Assembly (NCBI GenBank): GCA_018222865.1
Contig: JAAEZM010000008.1
Span: 100,732 to 155,097, forward strand
Direction: 5' to 3'
DNA from: Alphaproteobacteria bacterium
Lineage (GTDB): Bacteria; Pseudomonadota; Alphaproteobacteria; Caulobacterales; Maricaulaceae
Length of the DNA stretch: 54,366 bases
The notes under the pieces are model-generated. The model ran no database searches and was not told the origin of the DNA. It saw only the letters and a program-made list of their open reading frames with translations. The stretch's first letter is position 1, and each line of letters begins with the position of its first letter. Positions 1 to 7,696 of the stretch are shown piece by piece. A program made the translations under genes and the position numbers.

Positions 1-2
1 AG

Positions 3-677
3 GTGAGCGAGCCTTTCAACTTTTTGAAAGATTGGCACTTTGTCCCGGCTGTTGCCGGCGAGTTTGCGATCGCAAGCGGCAGCTTCCCGATCGTCTTCCT
101 CGGCGATCGCAAGCTTCCGGTGATCGTTATGGGCCTCCGCGCCGGCAATAACGTCTTCGTTCAGGCTGATGGTCAGTTCGACGGCGATCACTATGTGCCG
201 GCCTATGTTCGCCGCTATCCGTTTGTCAGCGCCAATAATCCTGGCCAGGACAATGCTACGGTCTGCGTCGATGTCGATGCCGAATTCGTCACCTCCGACA
301 GCCCGGAAGTTCCGTTCTTCGACGAATCTGGCGAGCCGACTGATTACACCAAGCAGGCGATTGAATATGTGAGCGCGTTCGATAATGACGCCCGCATCAC
401 TGAAGCTTTCGTCCAGCGCGTCCTCGACCTGGACCTGCTCGAGAAGAAAGACGTGAAAGTCGCTAATCCGAACGATCCGGAAAATCCGGTCACGGTTGCG
501 GATTACTGGGGCGTGTCTCAGGAAAAGCTCAGTGCTCTGCCGGCCGACAAGCTGGAAGAAATGAACAAGAATGGCGATCTCGGTGCGATCTACGCCCACA
601 TGATCTCTCTTCAGCGTTGGGAACGCGTGCTTCGCCGCGTATCTCAGCTGGCACAGGCTGAGCAGGCTTCTGCATAA
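3..677 (+). CDS. SapC family protein (5'-truncated by window edge)
   Basis: About 224 residues of a SapC-family protein (Pfam SapC, named after a Campylobacter S-layer-locus protein; biochemical role unclear). The core pattern is visible: a segment reading HFVPAVAGEF, then FPIVFLG, PVIVMGLRAGNNVF and YVPAYVRRYPF, followed by an acidic middle and a C-terminal helix rich in Arg and Gln. Family members normally have 20-30 more residues before the HFVP segment, so the GTG at position 3 is probably an internal valine and the gene starts upstream of the window. No signal peptide can be judged. It ends in TAA and is followed by a strong terminator. In alphaproteobacteria such genes often sit near TonB receptor or tryptophan halogenase genes, but that side is not visible here. 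Confidence 0.85.
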   Translation: MSEPFNFLKDWHFVPAVAGEFAIASGSFPIVFLGDRKLPVIVMGLRAGNNVFVQADGQFDGDHYVPAYVRRYPFVSANNPGQDNATVCVDVDAEFVTSDSPEVPFFDESGEPTDYTKQAIEYVSAFDNDARITEAFVQRVLDLDLLEKKDVKVANPNDPENPVTVADYWGVSQEKLSALPADKLEEMNKNGDLGAIYAHMISLQRWERVLRRVSQLAQAEQASA

Positions 678-704
678 GCCTTGCTTCGCATCTGACGAAT
701 TGAG

Positions 705-733
705 ACGGCCGCGCGTTTGCGCGGCCGTTTTTC
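705..733 (+). terminator. Rho-independent terminator after sapC-like gene
   Basis: A perfect 10-bp stem (ACGGCCGCGC paired with GCGCGGCCGT) with a GTTT loop, followed directly by a run of five T. It lies 28 bases after the SapC stop and ends that transcription unit before the dsbD promoter. Confidence 0.9.
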
Positions 734-788
734 TTTGCCTGAAGCTCTGCTGGCGCTGTTAATCGTCCTCACCTTTCCGCGAGCAAGG

Positions 789-817
789 TTCGACCTGACG
801 CGAAATGCGTCTATATG
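789..817 (+). promoter_or_regulatory. Candidate sigma-70 promoter for dsbD
   Basis: TTCGAC at 789-794, a 17-base spacer, then TATATG at 812-817. This is a reasonable -35/-10 pair about 40 bases upstream of the dsbD ATG and just after the preceding terminator. Assigned by motif and spacing only. Confidence 0.45.
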
Positions 818-856
818 CGCGGGTAGGAAATAGACTGCCTTCAGATCGGTGCCCGA

Positions 857-2986
857 ATGCGTATTTTAGCAAGCCTCGTTTTTCTCATTGCTCTCGCCAT
901 CCCGGCTTCCGCCCAGGATGCGCCCGAGCAACAATTCGGCTTTGGTAGCGAGATCGTCGATGCCCGGCTGATTGCGGAGCGAGAGACGACGGCGCCTGGC
1001 GACAGCTTCTATCTCGGTCTTCGCAAGATCATCCCGCAGAACTGGCACACATATTGGCGCAATCCCGGTGATTTCGGCTTGCCGATGGAGCTCAACTGGA
1101 CGCTACCCGAAGGGGTAAGCATTGGTGAGCCGATCTGGCCGATGCCGATCGAGCTGGAGCTCGCTGAAGGCGAGATCATGGATTATGGCTATAAGGACGA
1201 AGTCGTCCTGCCCATGCCGATCCAGATCGCCGAGGACTTCGCAGGGACGCGTATTGACCTCACCGTAGACGCCTACTGGCAGGTGTGTGAAGTCATCTGC
1301 GTGCCGGAAGAGCGGACATTGACCCTCTCCATCCCTGTCGGGGCTACGCCGGTCGATCATGAGGAAGATATCTGGCACATCGCGGCGGGTCTGGAGGCGG
1401 AACCTCAGCCAGCCGAGAATCTTGAAGCGGTGATCGACCTGGTTGGTGATCGTGTCGTGCTTGAAGTGAGCGGTGCAGGTCTTGAAGGTGATGCCGCGTG
1501 GCGTAACCCGAAATTCCTTCCCTTCGAAAACAATCTCATCGAGCACGCGATTGATCCGGTTGTTTCACGCGGTGAGGCGGGCGAGCTCTTTCTTGTGATG
1601 CAGGCCAGTTTTGAGCTGGGAGATGGTCTTGGTGCAGAGCGCAGTGGTCTTCTCGTTGTTGAGCGCGATCAAGGTGGGGATTACTGGACCCGCGAAGCGG
1701 TTGAGATCCGCGCCGTTGCAGGCGAGACAAGCTTGCCAGCCAACGCGCTTGCAGCTGCCGCGCCGCCTGCTCCGGTCGTAACCGCGTCCGGTCTCGTATC
1801 CCTGCTGGTCTTTGCCCTTCTTGGAGGGCTGATCCTCAATCTGATGCCCTGCGTCTTCCCGATCCTGTCGATCAAAGTGCTCAAATTCGTTGAGACGGCA
1901 TATCACGACCCCATGCGTGTGCGCCGCCATGGTCTCTACTTCCTGGCTGGTGTCGTCCTGTCCTTCATGGCGCTTGCGGCCTTGCTTGTCGGACTGAGGG
2001 AGTTTGGATTGCCGGTCGGCTGGGGATTTCAGCTGCAAGTACCGGTCGTCGTTGCGGCGCTGGCCCTGCTGCTTTTCGGTATCGGTCTCAACTTGCTCGG
2101 CGTTTTTGAAATCGGGGGCTCTATCCAGGGTCTCGGTAGTGATCTGGCAGAAGCGCCCGGCGGCAAAGGGGCCTTCTTCACAGGCGTGTTGGCGGTTGTT
2201 GTGGCTGCCCCGTGTGTGGGGCCGCTCGCCGCGGGCGCTCTCGGGCTGGCTTTGACCCAGCCGGCCATCATTGTGCTTGCGGTCGCCGCAGCCATGGGCG
2301 TTGGTCTGGCCTTGCCATTCGTGATCTTCACCTTTGCGCCGAGCTTGCTCAAACTCCTGCCGCGCCCGGGCGTCTGGATGGATACATTCAAGCAATTCCT
2401 CGCATTCCCGATGTTCGCAGCGGCACTCTGGCTGGTCTGGGTGTTGTCGCTGCAGACAGGCGCTGGCGGTGTGCTCTTCCTGGGCATGGCCATTCTGGCC
2501 TTCACCTTTGGTATCTGGGCGCTGAAGCGCGGCGCAATGGCCTGGCGTGTCATCGGTGGCGCATCCTTGGTGATGATGCTGGTCTCCACGCTCTGGGTGG
2601 CGCGCCTGCCGGAAGCCGGGGCGGCCATGGCCTCCAATAGCGATCGGATTGTATGGTCTGAAGCTGCTGTTGCGGACGCCCGGGCGCAAGGGCAGCCCGT
2701 CTTCATCGACGTGACGGCTGCCTGGTGTGTGACCTGTCAGGTCAACAAGATGCGGGTGCTCAACGACCAGGTCGTCATAGATGCGTTTGCAGCTGCGGAT
2801 TTTGCTGTGATGGAAGCCGACTGGACCAATAGCGATGATGCTATCACGCAGCTGATTTATGAGAACGGGCAGGCGGGTGTGCCGCTCTATCTTGTCTATC
2901 CCTCAGAAGGCGGTCCCGCTCAGGTGCTCCCAGCGGTGCTGACCCGGTCGATCGTGCTTAATGCTATCGAGGCTGCGGCCGGCTAG
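857..2986 (+). CDS. dsbD: DsbD/ScsB-type protein-disulfide reductase
   Basis: Carries electrons across the inner membrane from cytoplasmic thioredoxin to periplasmic thiol proteins. The 709 residues show a signal peptide (MRILASLVFLIALAIPASA), a periplasmic N-terminal DsbD-alpha/ScsB-like domain to about residue 300 with a CEVIC cysteine pair, a membrane block from about 310 to 580 containing the two hallmark cysteines (NLMPCVFPILS and VVAAPCVGPL), and a C-terminal thioredoxin-like domain with WCVTC. The large N-terminal domain resembles the ScsB subfamily more than E. coli DsbD, so reduction of ScsC-like or peroxidase-type partners is possible (inference). Its TAG stop shares a CTAG with the stop of the convergent gene at 2983. 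Confidence 0.92.
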   Translation: MRILASLVFLIALAIPASAQDAPEQQFGFGSEIVDARLIAERETTAPGDSFYLGLRKIIPQNWHTYWRNPGDFGLPMELNWTLPEGVSIGEPIWPMPIELELAEGEIMDYGYKDEVVLPMPIQIAEDFAGTRIDLTVDAYWQVCEVICVPEERTLTLSIPVGATPVDHEEDIWHIAAGLEAEPQPAENLEAVIDLVGDRVVLEVSGAGLEGDAAWRNPKFLPFENNLIEHAIDPVVSRGEAGELFLVMQASFELGDGLGAERSGLLVVERDQGGDYWTREAVEIRAVAGETSLPANALAAAAPPAPVVTASGLVSLLVFALLGGLILNLMPCVFPILSIKVLKFVETAYHDPMRVRRHGLYFLAGVVLSFMALAALLVGLREFGLPVGWGFQLQVPVVVAALALLLFGIGLNLLGVFEIGGSIQGLGSDLAEAPGGKGAFFTGVLAVVVAAPCVGPLAAGALGLALTQPAIIVLAVAAAMGVGLALPFVIFTFAPSLLKLLPRPGVWMDTFKQFLAFPMFAAALWLVWVLSLQTGAGGVLFLGMAILAFTFGIWALKRGAMAWRVIGGASLVMMLVSTLWVARLPEAGAAMASNSDRIVWSEAAVADARAQGQPVFIDVTAAWCVTCQVNKMRVLNDQVVIDAFAAADFAVMEADWTNSDDAITQLIYENGQAGVPLYLVYPSEGGPAQVLPAVLTRSIVLNAIEAAAG

Positions 2987-3447
2987 CCGCCGCCAGCGCG
3001 GCATTCAGGCAGGCCGGTCTCGGTCATGACTTCCTCATCGACCGCGGGTGCGATCTGCATGGCGTCACGCATGAGATTGGCGATGGCGCGGTAGGTCCGG
3101 GCCTGGTCTGAGCGTCGCTCAGCCGCGTTGAGGGCTTCCAGGCGCGCCGCAGCGTCATTGGACATGCCCCGGAAGATGCACTGCAAGTCCTGCGGGCCAT
3201 CATTATCGGCAACCAGACGGCTCAATCGGAGTGCATCGGTGACGAAGGCTTCCATCTCGAAATAGAACGGGTCCTCGACATCCAGGGGCAGGGCTGGAGC
3301 GGCGGGAGCGCCTGCTGCGATATTGGCCCGGCTCATGGCTTCGACACGCAGCTCACCGGCCCATTCGGCAAACTCCTGACCCGGGTCAGCTGCGGCTGGA
3401 ACACTCAAACTGAAGGCGGCAATCAAGCCAACAAGAACGCGACGCAC
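2983..3447 (-). CDS. Small secreted protein of unknown function
   Basis: 154 residues with a clear signal peptide (MRRVLVGLIAAFSLSVPAAA) and a mature helical region. It has two cysteines, one in DLQCIFRGM and one near the C-terminus in LPECRAGGG, which could form a disulfide in the periplasm. The GTG start is supported by AGGAG six bases upstream. I recognise no family. It converges on dsbD with a four-base overlap (CTAG serves both stops). A link to DsbD activity through its cysteine pair is only a guess from position. Confidence 0.75.
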   Translation of the reverse strand: MRRVLVGLIAAFSLSVPAAADPGQEFAEWAGELRVEAMSRANIAAGAPAAPALPLDVEDPFYFEMEAFVTDALRLSRLVADNDGPQDLQCIFRGMSNDAAARLEALNAAERRSDQARTYRAIANLMRDAMQIAPAVDEEVMTETGLPECRAGGG

Positions 3448-3592
3448 GGCAAACTCCTACTCATACTGCCGCGAAGATAACGCGATCAGCCTTTAATCCC
3501 AGTGAATCTCTTGCAAGTTTTCTGCAGGACGGGTCTAAACACGTCGTCTTTGAGGCCTATCTGGCCGGTTTAATTCCTTTCCGGAGAACGCA

Positions 3593-5065
3593 ATGAGCGC
3601 GAAGAAGCCGTTCCGCCCCAAAGCCCGCAAGCCGCGCGGGTTCGAAGATCGCACTGGATCCGTCCTGCGCGCGGAGCAGCATTTGATCTCGGCCGCGACC
3701 CGAATTTACGACAGCTGGGGCTTTGAACCGCTGCAAACCCCGGCCTTCGAATACGCTGAAGCCCTGGGCAAATTCCTGCCGGATGAAGAGCGTCCGAATG
3801 AAGGCGTGTTCGCCCTGGAAGATGATGACGGGCAATGGCTGTCCCTGCGCTATGATCACACCGCACCGCTGGCGCGTTTTGTTGCCGAGCATTATCAGGA
3901 TCTCAACAAGCCCTATCGCCGCTATCAGGCTGGAGATGTCTGGCGCAATGAGAAGCCGGGACCGGGGCGTTTCCGGCAATTCGTTCAGTGTGATGCCGAT
4001 ACGGTAGGCTCCGCTTCACCGGCCGCTGATGCGGAGATGATCGCCTTGGCGTCACAAGTTATGCAGGCCGCGGGTCTTTCGACCGGTGAGTATCTCGTGC
4101 GCGTCAATGATCGCCGCATACTCGATGGCGTTCTGGAGACGATTGGCGCGAGCGAGCCAGATCGCCGTATTCGGGTTCTGCGCGCCGCTGACAAGCTTGA
4201 TCGCCTTGGCCGTGAGGGTGTGGCTGCCCTTCTCGGGGAGGGGCGGAAGGATGAATCCGGCGACTTCACTGAAGGCGCGAAGCTCGACACGGCGGGTATC
4301 GATACGGTTCTTGGTTTTCTCGATGCAGGTGGCGGAAGCCGCGCTGAGGTGATCGCGCGTCTGGAAGGTCTGGTTGGCGCTTCGGAAACCGGTAAGGCCG
4401 GGCTTGCAGCGCTGAGTGAGATCCACGACGTCCTGTCCGCCATTGGCGTGAAGGATGATCAGGCGGTGTTTGATCCCTCCATTGTTCGCGGTCTGGGCTA
4501 TTATACCGGCCCTGTCTATGAAGCCGAGCTTCTGGCGACGGCCCATTATGATGATGGCAAGCCGATCCAGTTCGGGTCTGTGGGCGGTGGTGGCCGCTAT
4601 GACGATCTCGTGGCCCGCTTTACCGGTCAGGCTGTGCCGGCAACAGGCTTCTCCTTCGGCGTCAGCCGTTTTGCAGCTGCACTTTCCGCGCTTGGACGTG
4701 GGGGCGCGGGAGACGAAGCACCGCTGGTGATCGTCGTAGCGGCGGAGAAAGACCGTTCAGCTGATTATCTCGCCATGGCCGCGGAATTGCGCGCGGCTGG
4801 CTTCCGGGCGGAAGCATTTGTCGGTGGCGGGAATATGGGCAAGCAAATGAAGTATGCGGATCGCCGCGGTGCCCACGCCGCTGTGATTGTCGGCTCCAAT
4901 GAGCGCGAAGCCGGGGAAGTGACCATCAAGGATCTCAAACTTGGCGCGCGCTTGGCGGCGAATATTGAAGACAATAAGGCCTGGCGGGAAGAACAGCCGG
5001 CGCAGTCGACTGTCAAACGCGATCAATGGGTTGAAGAAGTCCGCGCGATTCTGGCGCGACGCTAA
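3593..5065 (+). CDS. hisS: Histidyl-tRNA synthetase
   Basis: Charges tRNA-His with histidine in the cytoplasm. The 490 residues show class II aaRS motifs: RYDHTAPLARFV, motif 2 in RRYQAGDVWRNEKPGPGRF with QFVQCD after it, the HisRS signature RGLGYYTGPVYE, and the motif 3 region SVGGGGRYDDL with FSFGVSR. A C-terminal anticodon-binding domain follows (about residues 390-490, including MGKQMKYADRRGA). The ATG has GGAG eight bases upstream. Length is somewhat above the 420-430 of E. coli HisS, in line with alphaproteobacterial forms that carry an insertion. A single gene, followed by a structured intergenic region. Confidence 0.97.
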   Translation: MSAKKPFRPKARKPRGFEDRTGSVLRAEQHLISAATRIYDSWGFEPLQTPAFEYAEALGKFLPDEERPNEGVFALEDDDGQWLSLRYDHTAPLARFVAEHYQDLNKPYRRYQAGDVWRNEKPGPGRFRQFVQCDADTVGSASPAADAEMIALASQVMQAAGLSTGEYLVRVNDRRILDGVLETIGASEPDRRIRVLRAADKLDRLGREGVAALLGEGRKDESGDFTEGAKLDTAGIDTVLGFLDAGGGSRAEVIARLEGLVGASETGKAGLAALSEIHDVLSAIGVKDDQAVFDPSIVRGLGYYTGPVYEAELLATAHYDDGKPIQFGSVGGGGRYDDLVARFTGQAVPATGFSFGVSRFAAALSALGRGGAGDEAPLVIVVAAEKDRSADYLAMAAELRAAGFRAEAFVGGGNMGKQMKYADRRGAHAAVIVGSNEREAGEVTIKDLKLGARLAANIEDNKAWREEQPAQSTVKRDQWVEEVRAILARR

Positions 5066-5119
5066 GTGACACTGTGTGTAGTTTTCCACAGCACCCGGAA
5101 AGTTTTTGCGGTGACGGGG

Positions 5120-5135
5120 TTGACGTATACGTAAG
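5120..5135. promoter_or_regulatory. Palindromic operator-like site downstream of hisS
   Basis: TTGACGTATACGTAAG has a perfect 10-base palindromic core (ACGTATACGT) with further partial symmetry outside it. The shape resembles sites of MerR-type LiuR/IvdR regulators (known form TTTACGTTAACGTAAA), but no such regulator is seen here. It also contains a TTGACG hexamer that could be a -35 element. Assigned on symmetry only. Confidence 0.3.
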
Positions 5136-5260
5136 CCCGGGCCAACGTCGCGATCAGGACAGGGCCTGACCGTCCAGTCCTTGGCGTTTCGGGGAGGAGA
5201 CGCCCTTTATCGACCAACCGTAAATTTAAGGGGCTGGATTTTTCCAGCCCCTCTTTTTTC
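5136..5260 (+). ncRNA. Candidate small RNA or structured hisS 3' UTR
   Basis: The gap between convergent hisS and the gene ending at 5280 has no ORF of its own but contains ordered hairpins. One is a GGCGTTTC/GAGACGCC stem (5186-5207 region) whose loop exposes a purine-rich GGGGAG. The last is a strong terminator at 5229-5259. With the palindrome and TTGACG at 5120 upstream, this could be a separately transcribed RNA of about 110-130 nt, or simply the processed 3' end of the hisS mRNA. I could not match it to 6S, SRP or tmRNA signatures. The start coordinate is a guess. Confidence 0.25.
5229..5259 (+). terminator. Rho-independent terminator between hisS and convergent gene
   Basis: A 10-bp stem (AGGGGCTGGA with TCCAGCCCCT), loop of four T, followed on the plus strand by CTTTTTT. 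On the minus strand the tail is only weakly T-rich, so it mainly ends plus-strand transcription. Confidence 0.9.
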
Positions 5261-5279
5261 TACCCACGGTGTGGCGGTG

Positions 5280-6242
5280 CTAATTGCCGCCTTCAAGTCG
5301 GCCGGATTCCAGCCGGTTGAGCCATTCTGTCAGATCATCACCGGTTTGCTCTTCGCCATTGACCCAGATGCGGCGGCGGCCGTCCTCTGTCTCGATGCGA
5401 AGCGTGTCGACATCGCGGTCGCTTTCATATTCATAGCGCTCGCGGATCTCTCTACGGCGGTGATCGCGTTCAGCATGGCGTGCCGCCCGTTCGGCATCAC
5501 GCTCGGCTCGGGCGATCTCGCGCTCGGCGCGGGCCATATCACGGGCGACGCGGACTTCCACATGGCGAGCGGCCTCGGCATCGCGCGCCGCTTCGCGGAT
5601 TTCAATGCGGACGTCGCGCATGGCTTGCTGGATTTCCTCGCGCGCCTCTTCAAGGGCCTCACGAACCTCCTCCTGCTCGCGTGGGCTCAGATCATCCCAG
5701 CGGCGGCCATCATTGTAATAATGCCCTTCCAGATCATCGGGCAGATCTTCAAACGCCTCTGCAAGGGTCGACATGATGTCTTCTTCCAGACCCTCCAGAT
5801 CAATATTGATCATGGTGTGGCGGGCGAGTTCCTCACCCATGCGGGCTGCGTGTTCGGCGCGCTCGGTCATATGAGCGAAATGGCGCGCTTCAAAACCAGC
5901 ATGGCTGTCTGATTCAATCACCTGGACGTCGTCGCCATCCACGATCACCATCGTGCCATAACCATTCGCGACTTCTTCGCCATCAACAATGACTTCGCCC
6001 CCATCGATCTCGATAACGCGGCCATTGATTTCCAGTCGGCTTTCATCGGAGGAGTTGGCAATATGGACGGTGCGGCTGCCTTCGCTTCCGCGGACTTCGA
6101 CGACGGTGCCATGCCCATCACTCATATGGATTTGCGAACCCGCGGCCAGGTGAATACGGGTGCGATCCGCGTCGCCATCCGCTGCAAATGCTGCGACCCC
6201 AACAGCCAGGGCGGCGACGCCGCCAAGCAGAAAAGTTTTCAT
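5280..6242 (-). CDS. Secreted charged coiled-coil protein, unknown function
   Basis: 320 residues from the ATG at 6242 (MKTFLLGGVAALAVGVAAFAADG), which gives a clean signal peptide and has GAGAGA upstream; a GTG 15 bases earlier is less likely. After the signal come beta-like repeats rich in Val, Asp and Gly (about 25-110, with SRLEINGRVIEIDGG and GEVIVDGEEV), then a long Ala/Arg/Glu helix (about 185-270, with repeats such as ARAEREIARAERDAERAA) that predicts a coiled coil. A C-terminal block ends in RRRIWVNGEEQTGDDL. No family recognised. Periplasmic or surface location is inferred from the signal peptide. The Arg/Glu-rich helix makes it an envelope structural or sensor candidate. Confidence 0.75.
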   Translation of the reverse strand: MKTFLLGGVAALAVGVAAFAADGDADRTRIHLAAGSQIHMSDGHGTVVEVRGSEGSRTVHIANSSDESRLEINGRVIEIDGGEVIVDGEEVANGYGTMVIVDGDDVQVIESDSHAGFEARHFAHMTERAEHAARMGEELARHTMINIDLEGLEEDIMSTLAEAFEDLPDDLEGHYYNDGRRWDDLSPREQEEVREALEEAREEIQQAMRDVRIEIREAARDAEAARHVEVRVARDMARAEREIARAERDAERAARHAERDHRRREIRERYEYESDRDVDTLRIETEDGRRRIWVNGEEQTGDDLTEWLNRLESGRLEGGN

Positions 6243-6601
6243 AATCTTGTCTCTCACAGTGCCTGTATGAGCCGGAGTTTCGTTCAGCGCGACTTACGCA
6301 GCCTGTTCCAGATACTGAAAAAAGTGACATGTTTCGGACAGGGCCAAAACGAAAATCAGCGACTGGAGGAACCAGCCGCTGACGTTTCGGGGGGATTATA
6401 TCGGGGGAGAATTTTCGTGTGGCCCTCGATGCTGGCTTTATGCGCCAGACCATCCTTCCGGAAGTTATCGCGTGGGTGACGATTTATTCAGACAGAGGCG
6501 GGAATAAGGCAATTCATGACAATCCCGCCCCGGCCGGGTCAAACTTGCCTGATGAGATGGGAGTCGGCAGATTGCGGGAAACCGGAAACGGAGTTCGAGA
6601 T
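6243..6601. other. Intergenic region between divergent genes
   Basis: About 360 bases with no convincing gene if the next gene starts at 6602. It should carry the promoters of both flanking genes. I see an imperfect hairpin GGCGGGA (6497-6503) with TCCCGCC (6523-6529) and G-rich patches near 6388-6412, but no clear -35/-10 pair. An open frame continuous with the next gene runs from a GTG at 6419 but lacks a ribosome binding site. Confidence 0.5.
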
Positions 6602-7696
6602 TTGATTCATCCTTCGCGCCGTCATGTGCTGGCCGGGGCCGCGGCCCTGTTGGCAGCCAGCCCGTTTCAAGCTCATGCAAGAGCGATTGAGGCGATGAGC
6701 CTGTCGGAAAAACTCGGTCACATGCTGTTGATGGGCTTTATCGGGTCAACGCCGCAAACAGCGGGTGCCGATATCATTGAGGCGCATTTGGCTGAGCGCC
6801 GCATTGGCGGGGTTTTATTCCTGCGTCACAATGTGCGCTCCAGCGAGGGCGCAGAAGGCCTTGCGGCTCGCTTCCGTGCGGTTGCCCCTCAGGCCTGGAT
6901 GGCGCTTGATCAGGAAGGCGGGCTGGTACAGCGCCTGTCGCGGGACCTCGGCTATACATGGATCCCGCGCGCCATGCAGGTCGTCGAGGAGCGCGGTCTT
7001 GCAGGCGCGGAGATGGTCTATGGCATCGGTGCACGCGAGTTCACCGCTGCGGGCTTCAATATGAACCTGGCCCCGGTGGCCGACCTTCACGATCCGGATA
7101 ATGCTGTGATCGGTCGCTATGGGCGGGCCTATGGCACGGATGGGGAAGCGATTGCGGCCTATGCCAGTCGCTTTGTCGACGCCTTTCGCGATGCCGGGGC
7201 GGTTTGCGTGGTCAAGCATTTCCCGGGGCATGGCCGGTCGCGTGGTGATAGCCATGACGGGTTTGTCGATATCACCGAGACCTGGTCGCAAGCCGAGCTG
7301 GACCCGTTCCGCCGCTTGATCGCCAGCGGGCACGCCCCGATGATTATGGGCGGGCACCTCACCCATCAGCAACTCGACCCAACAGGCGTTCCGGTGACGT
7401 TTTCCGCGCCCATCCTCAATGGGATATTGCGCGAGGAGATGCGGTATCAGGGCGTCATCATGACGGATGATCTCGATATGGGAGCCATTCGCGAGAATTA
7501 TGATCAGCGTGACGCTGTCCTGCGATCAATCGAGGCGGGCAATGACATCATCATGCTGTCCAACTCGGCCGCACCGAATATGGAGCTGCCCCAGACAATA
7601 TTGCGCTGGGTCGAAGAGGCGATGGAGGCGGGCCGCTTTGACGAGGCGCGTATCGACCGGTCTGTTGCTCGGATCCTGGCAGCGCGGATCGCCTAG
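6602..7696 (+). CDS. Glycoside hydrolase family 3, NagZ-like, with Tat-type signal
   Basis: Predicted beta-N-acetylhexosaminidase acting on muropeptide-type substrates. The NagZ hallmarks are present: ALDQEGGLVQRL, the substrate loop KHFPGHGRSRGDSHDG (His of DSH is the general acid/base in NagZ), and MTDDLDMGAI, whose Asp is the nucleophile. I prefer the TTG start at 6602, with GGAG eight bases upstream; the frame stays open to an ATG at 6557 and a GTG at 6419. From TTG the protein begins MIHPSRRHVLAGAAALLAAS, a twin-arginine signal. NagZ is usually cytoplasmic, so export would be unusual. Its stop shares CTAG with the convergent acyltransferase gene. 364 residues, close to NagZ length plus a leader. 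Confidence 0.85.
   Translation: MIHPSRRHVLAGAAALLAASPFQAHARAIEAMSLSEKLGHMLLMGFIGSTPQTAGADIIEAHLAERRIGGVLFLRHNVRSSEGAEGLAARFRAVAPQAWMALDQEGGLVQRLSRDLGYTWIPRAMQVVEERGLAGAEMVYGIGAREFTAAGFNMNLAPVADLHDPDNAVIGRYGRAYGTDGEAIAAYASRFVDAFRDAGAVCVVKHFPGHGRSRGDSHDGFVDITETWSQAELDPFRRLIASGHAPMIMGGHLTHQQLDPTGVPVTFSAPILNGILREEMRYQGVIMTDDLDMGAIRENYDQRDAVLRSIEAGNDIIMLSNSAAPNMELPQTILRWVEEAMEAGRFDEARIDRSVARILAARIA

Noticed and set aside
1565..2689. Open frame of 374 codons antisense to dsbD
   Set aside because: Highly charged, repetitive composition with no domain; the plus-strand DsbD reading is full length and motif-rich.
5066..5279. 6S RNA, SRP RNA or tmRNA downstream of hisS
   Set aside because: No diagnostic sequence of these RNAs could be matched; left as an unassigned candidate RNA.
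5181..5912. Open frame of 243 codons on the plus strand over the coiled-coil gene
   Set aside because: It starts inside the intergenic terminator region and lacks a ribosome binding site; the minus-strand frame has signal peptide and coiled coil.
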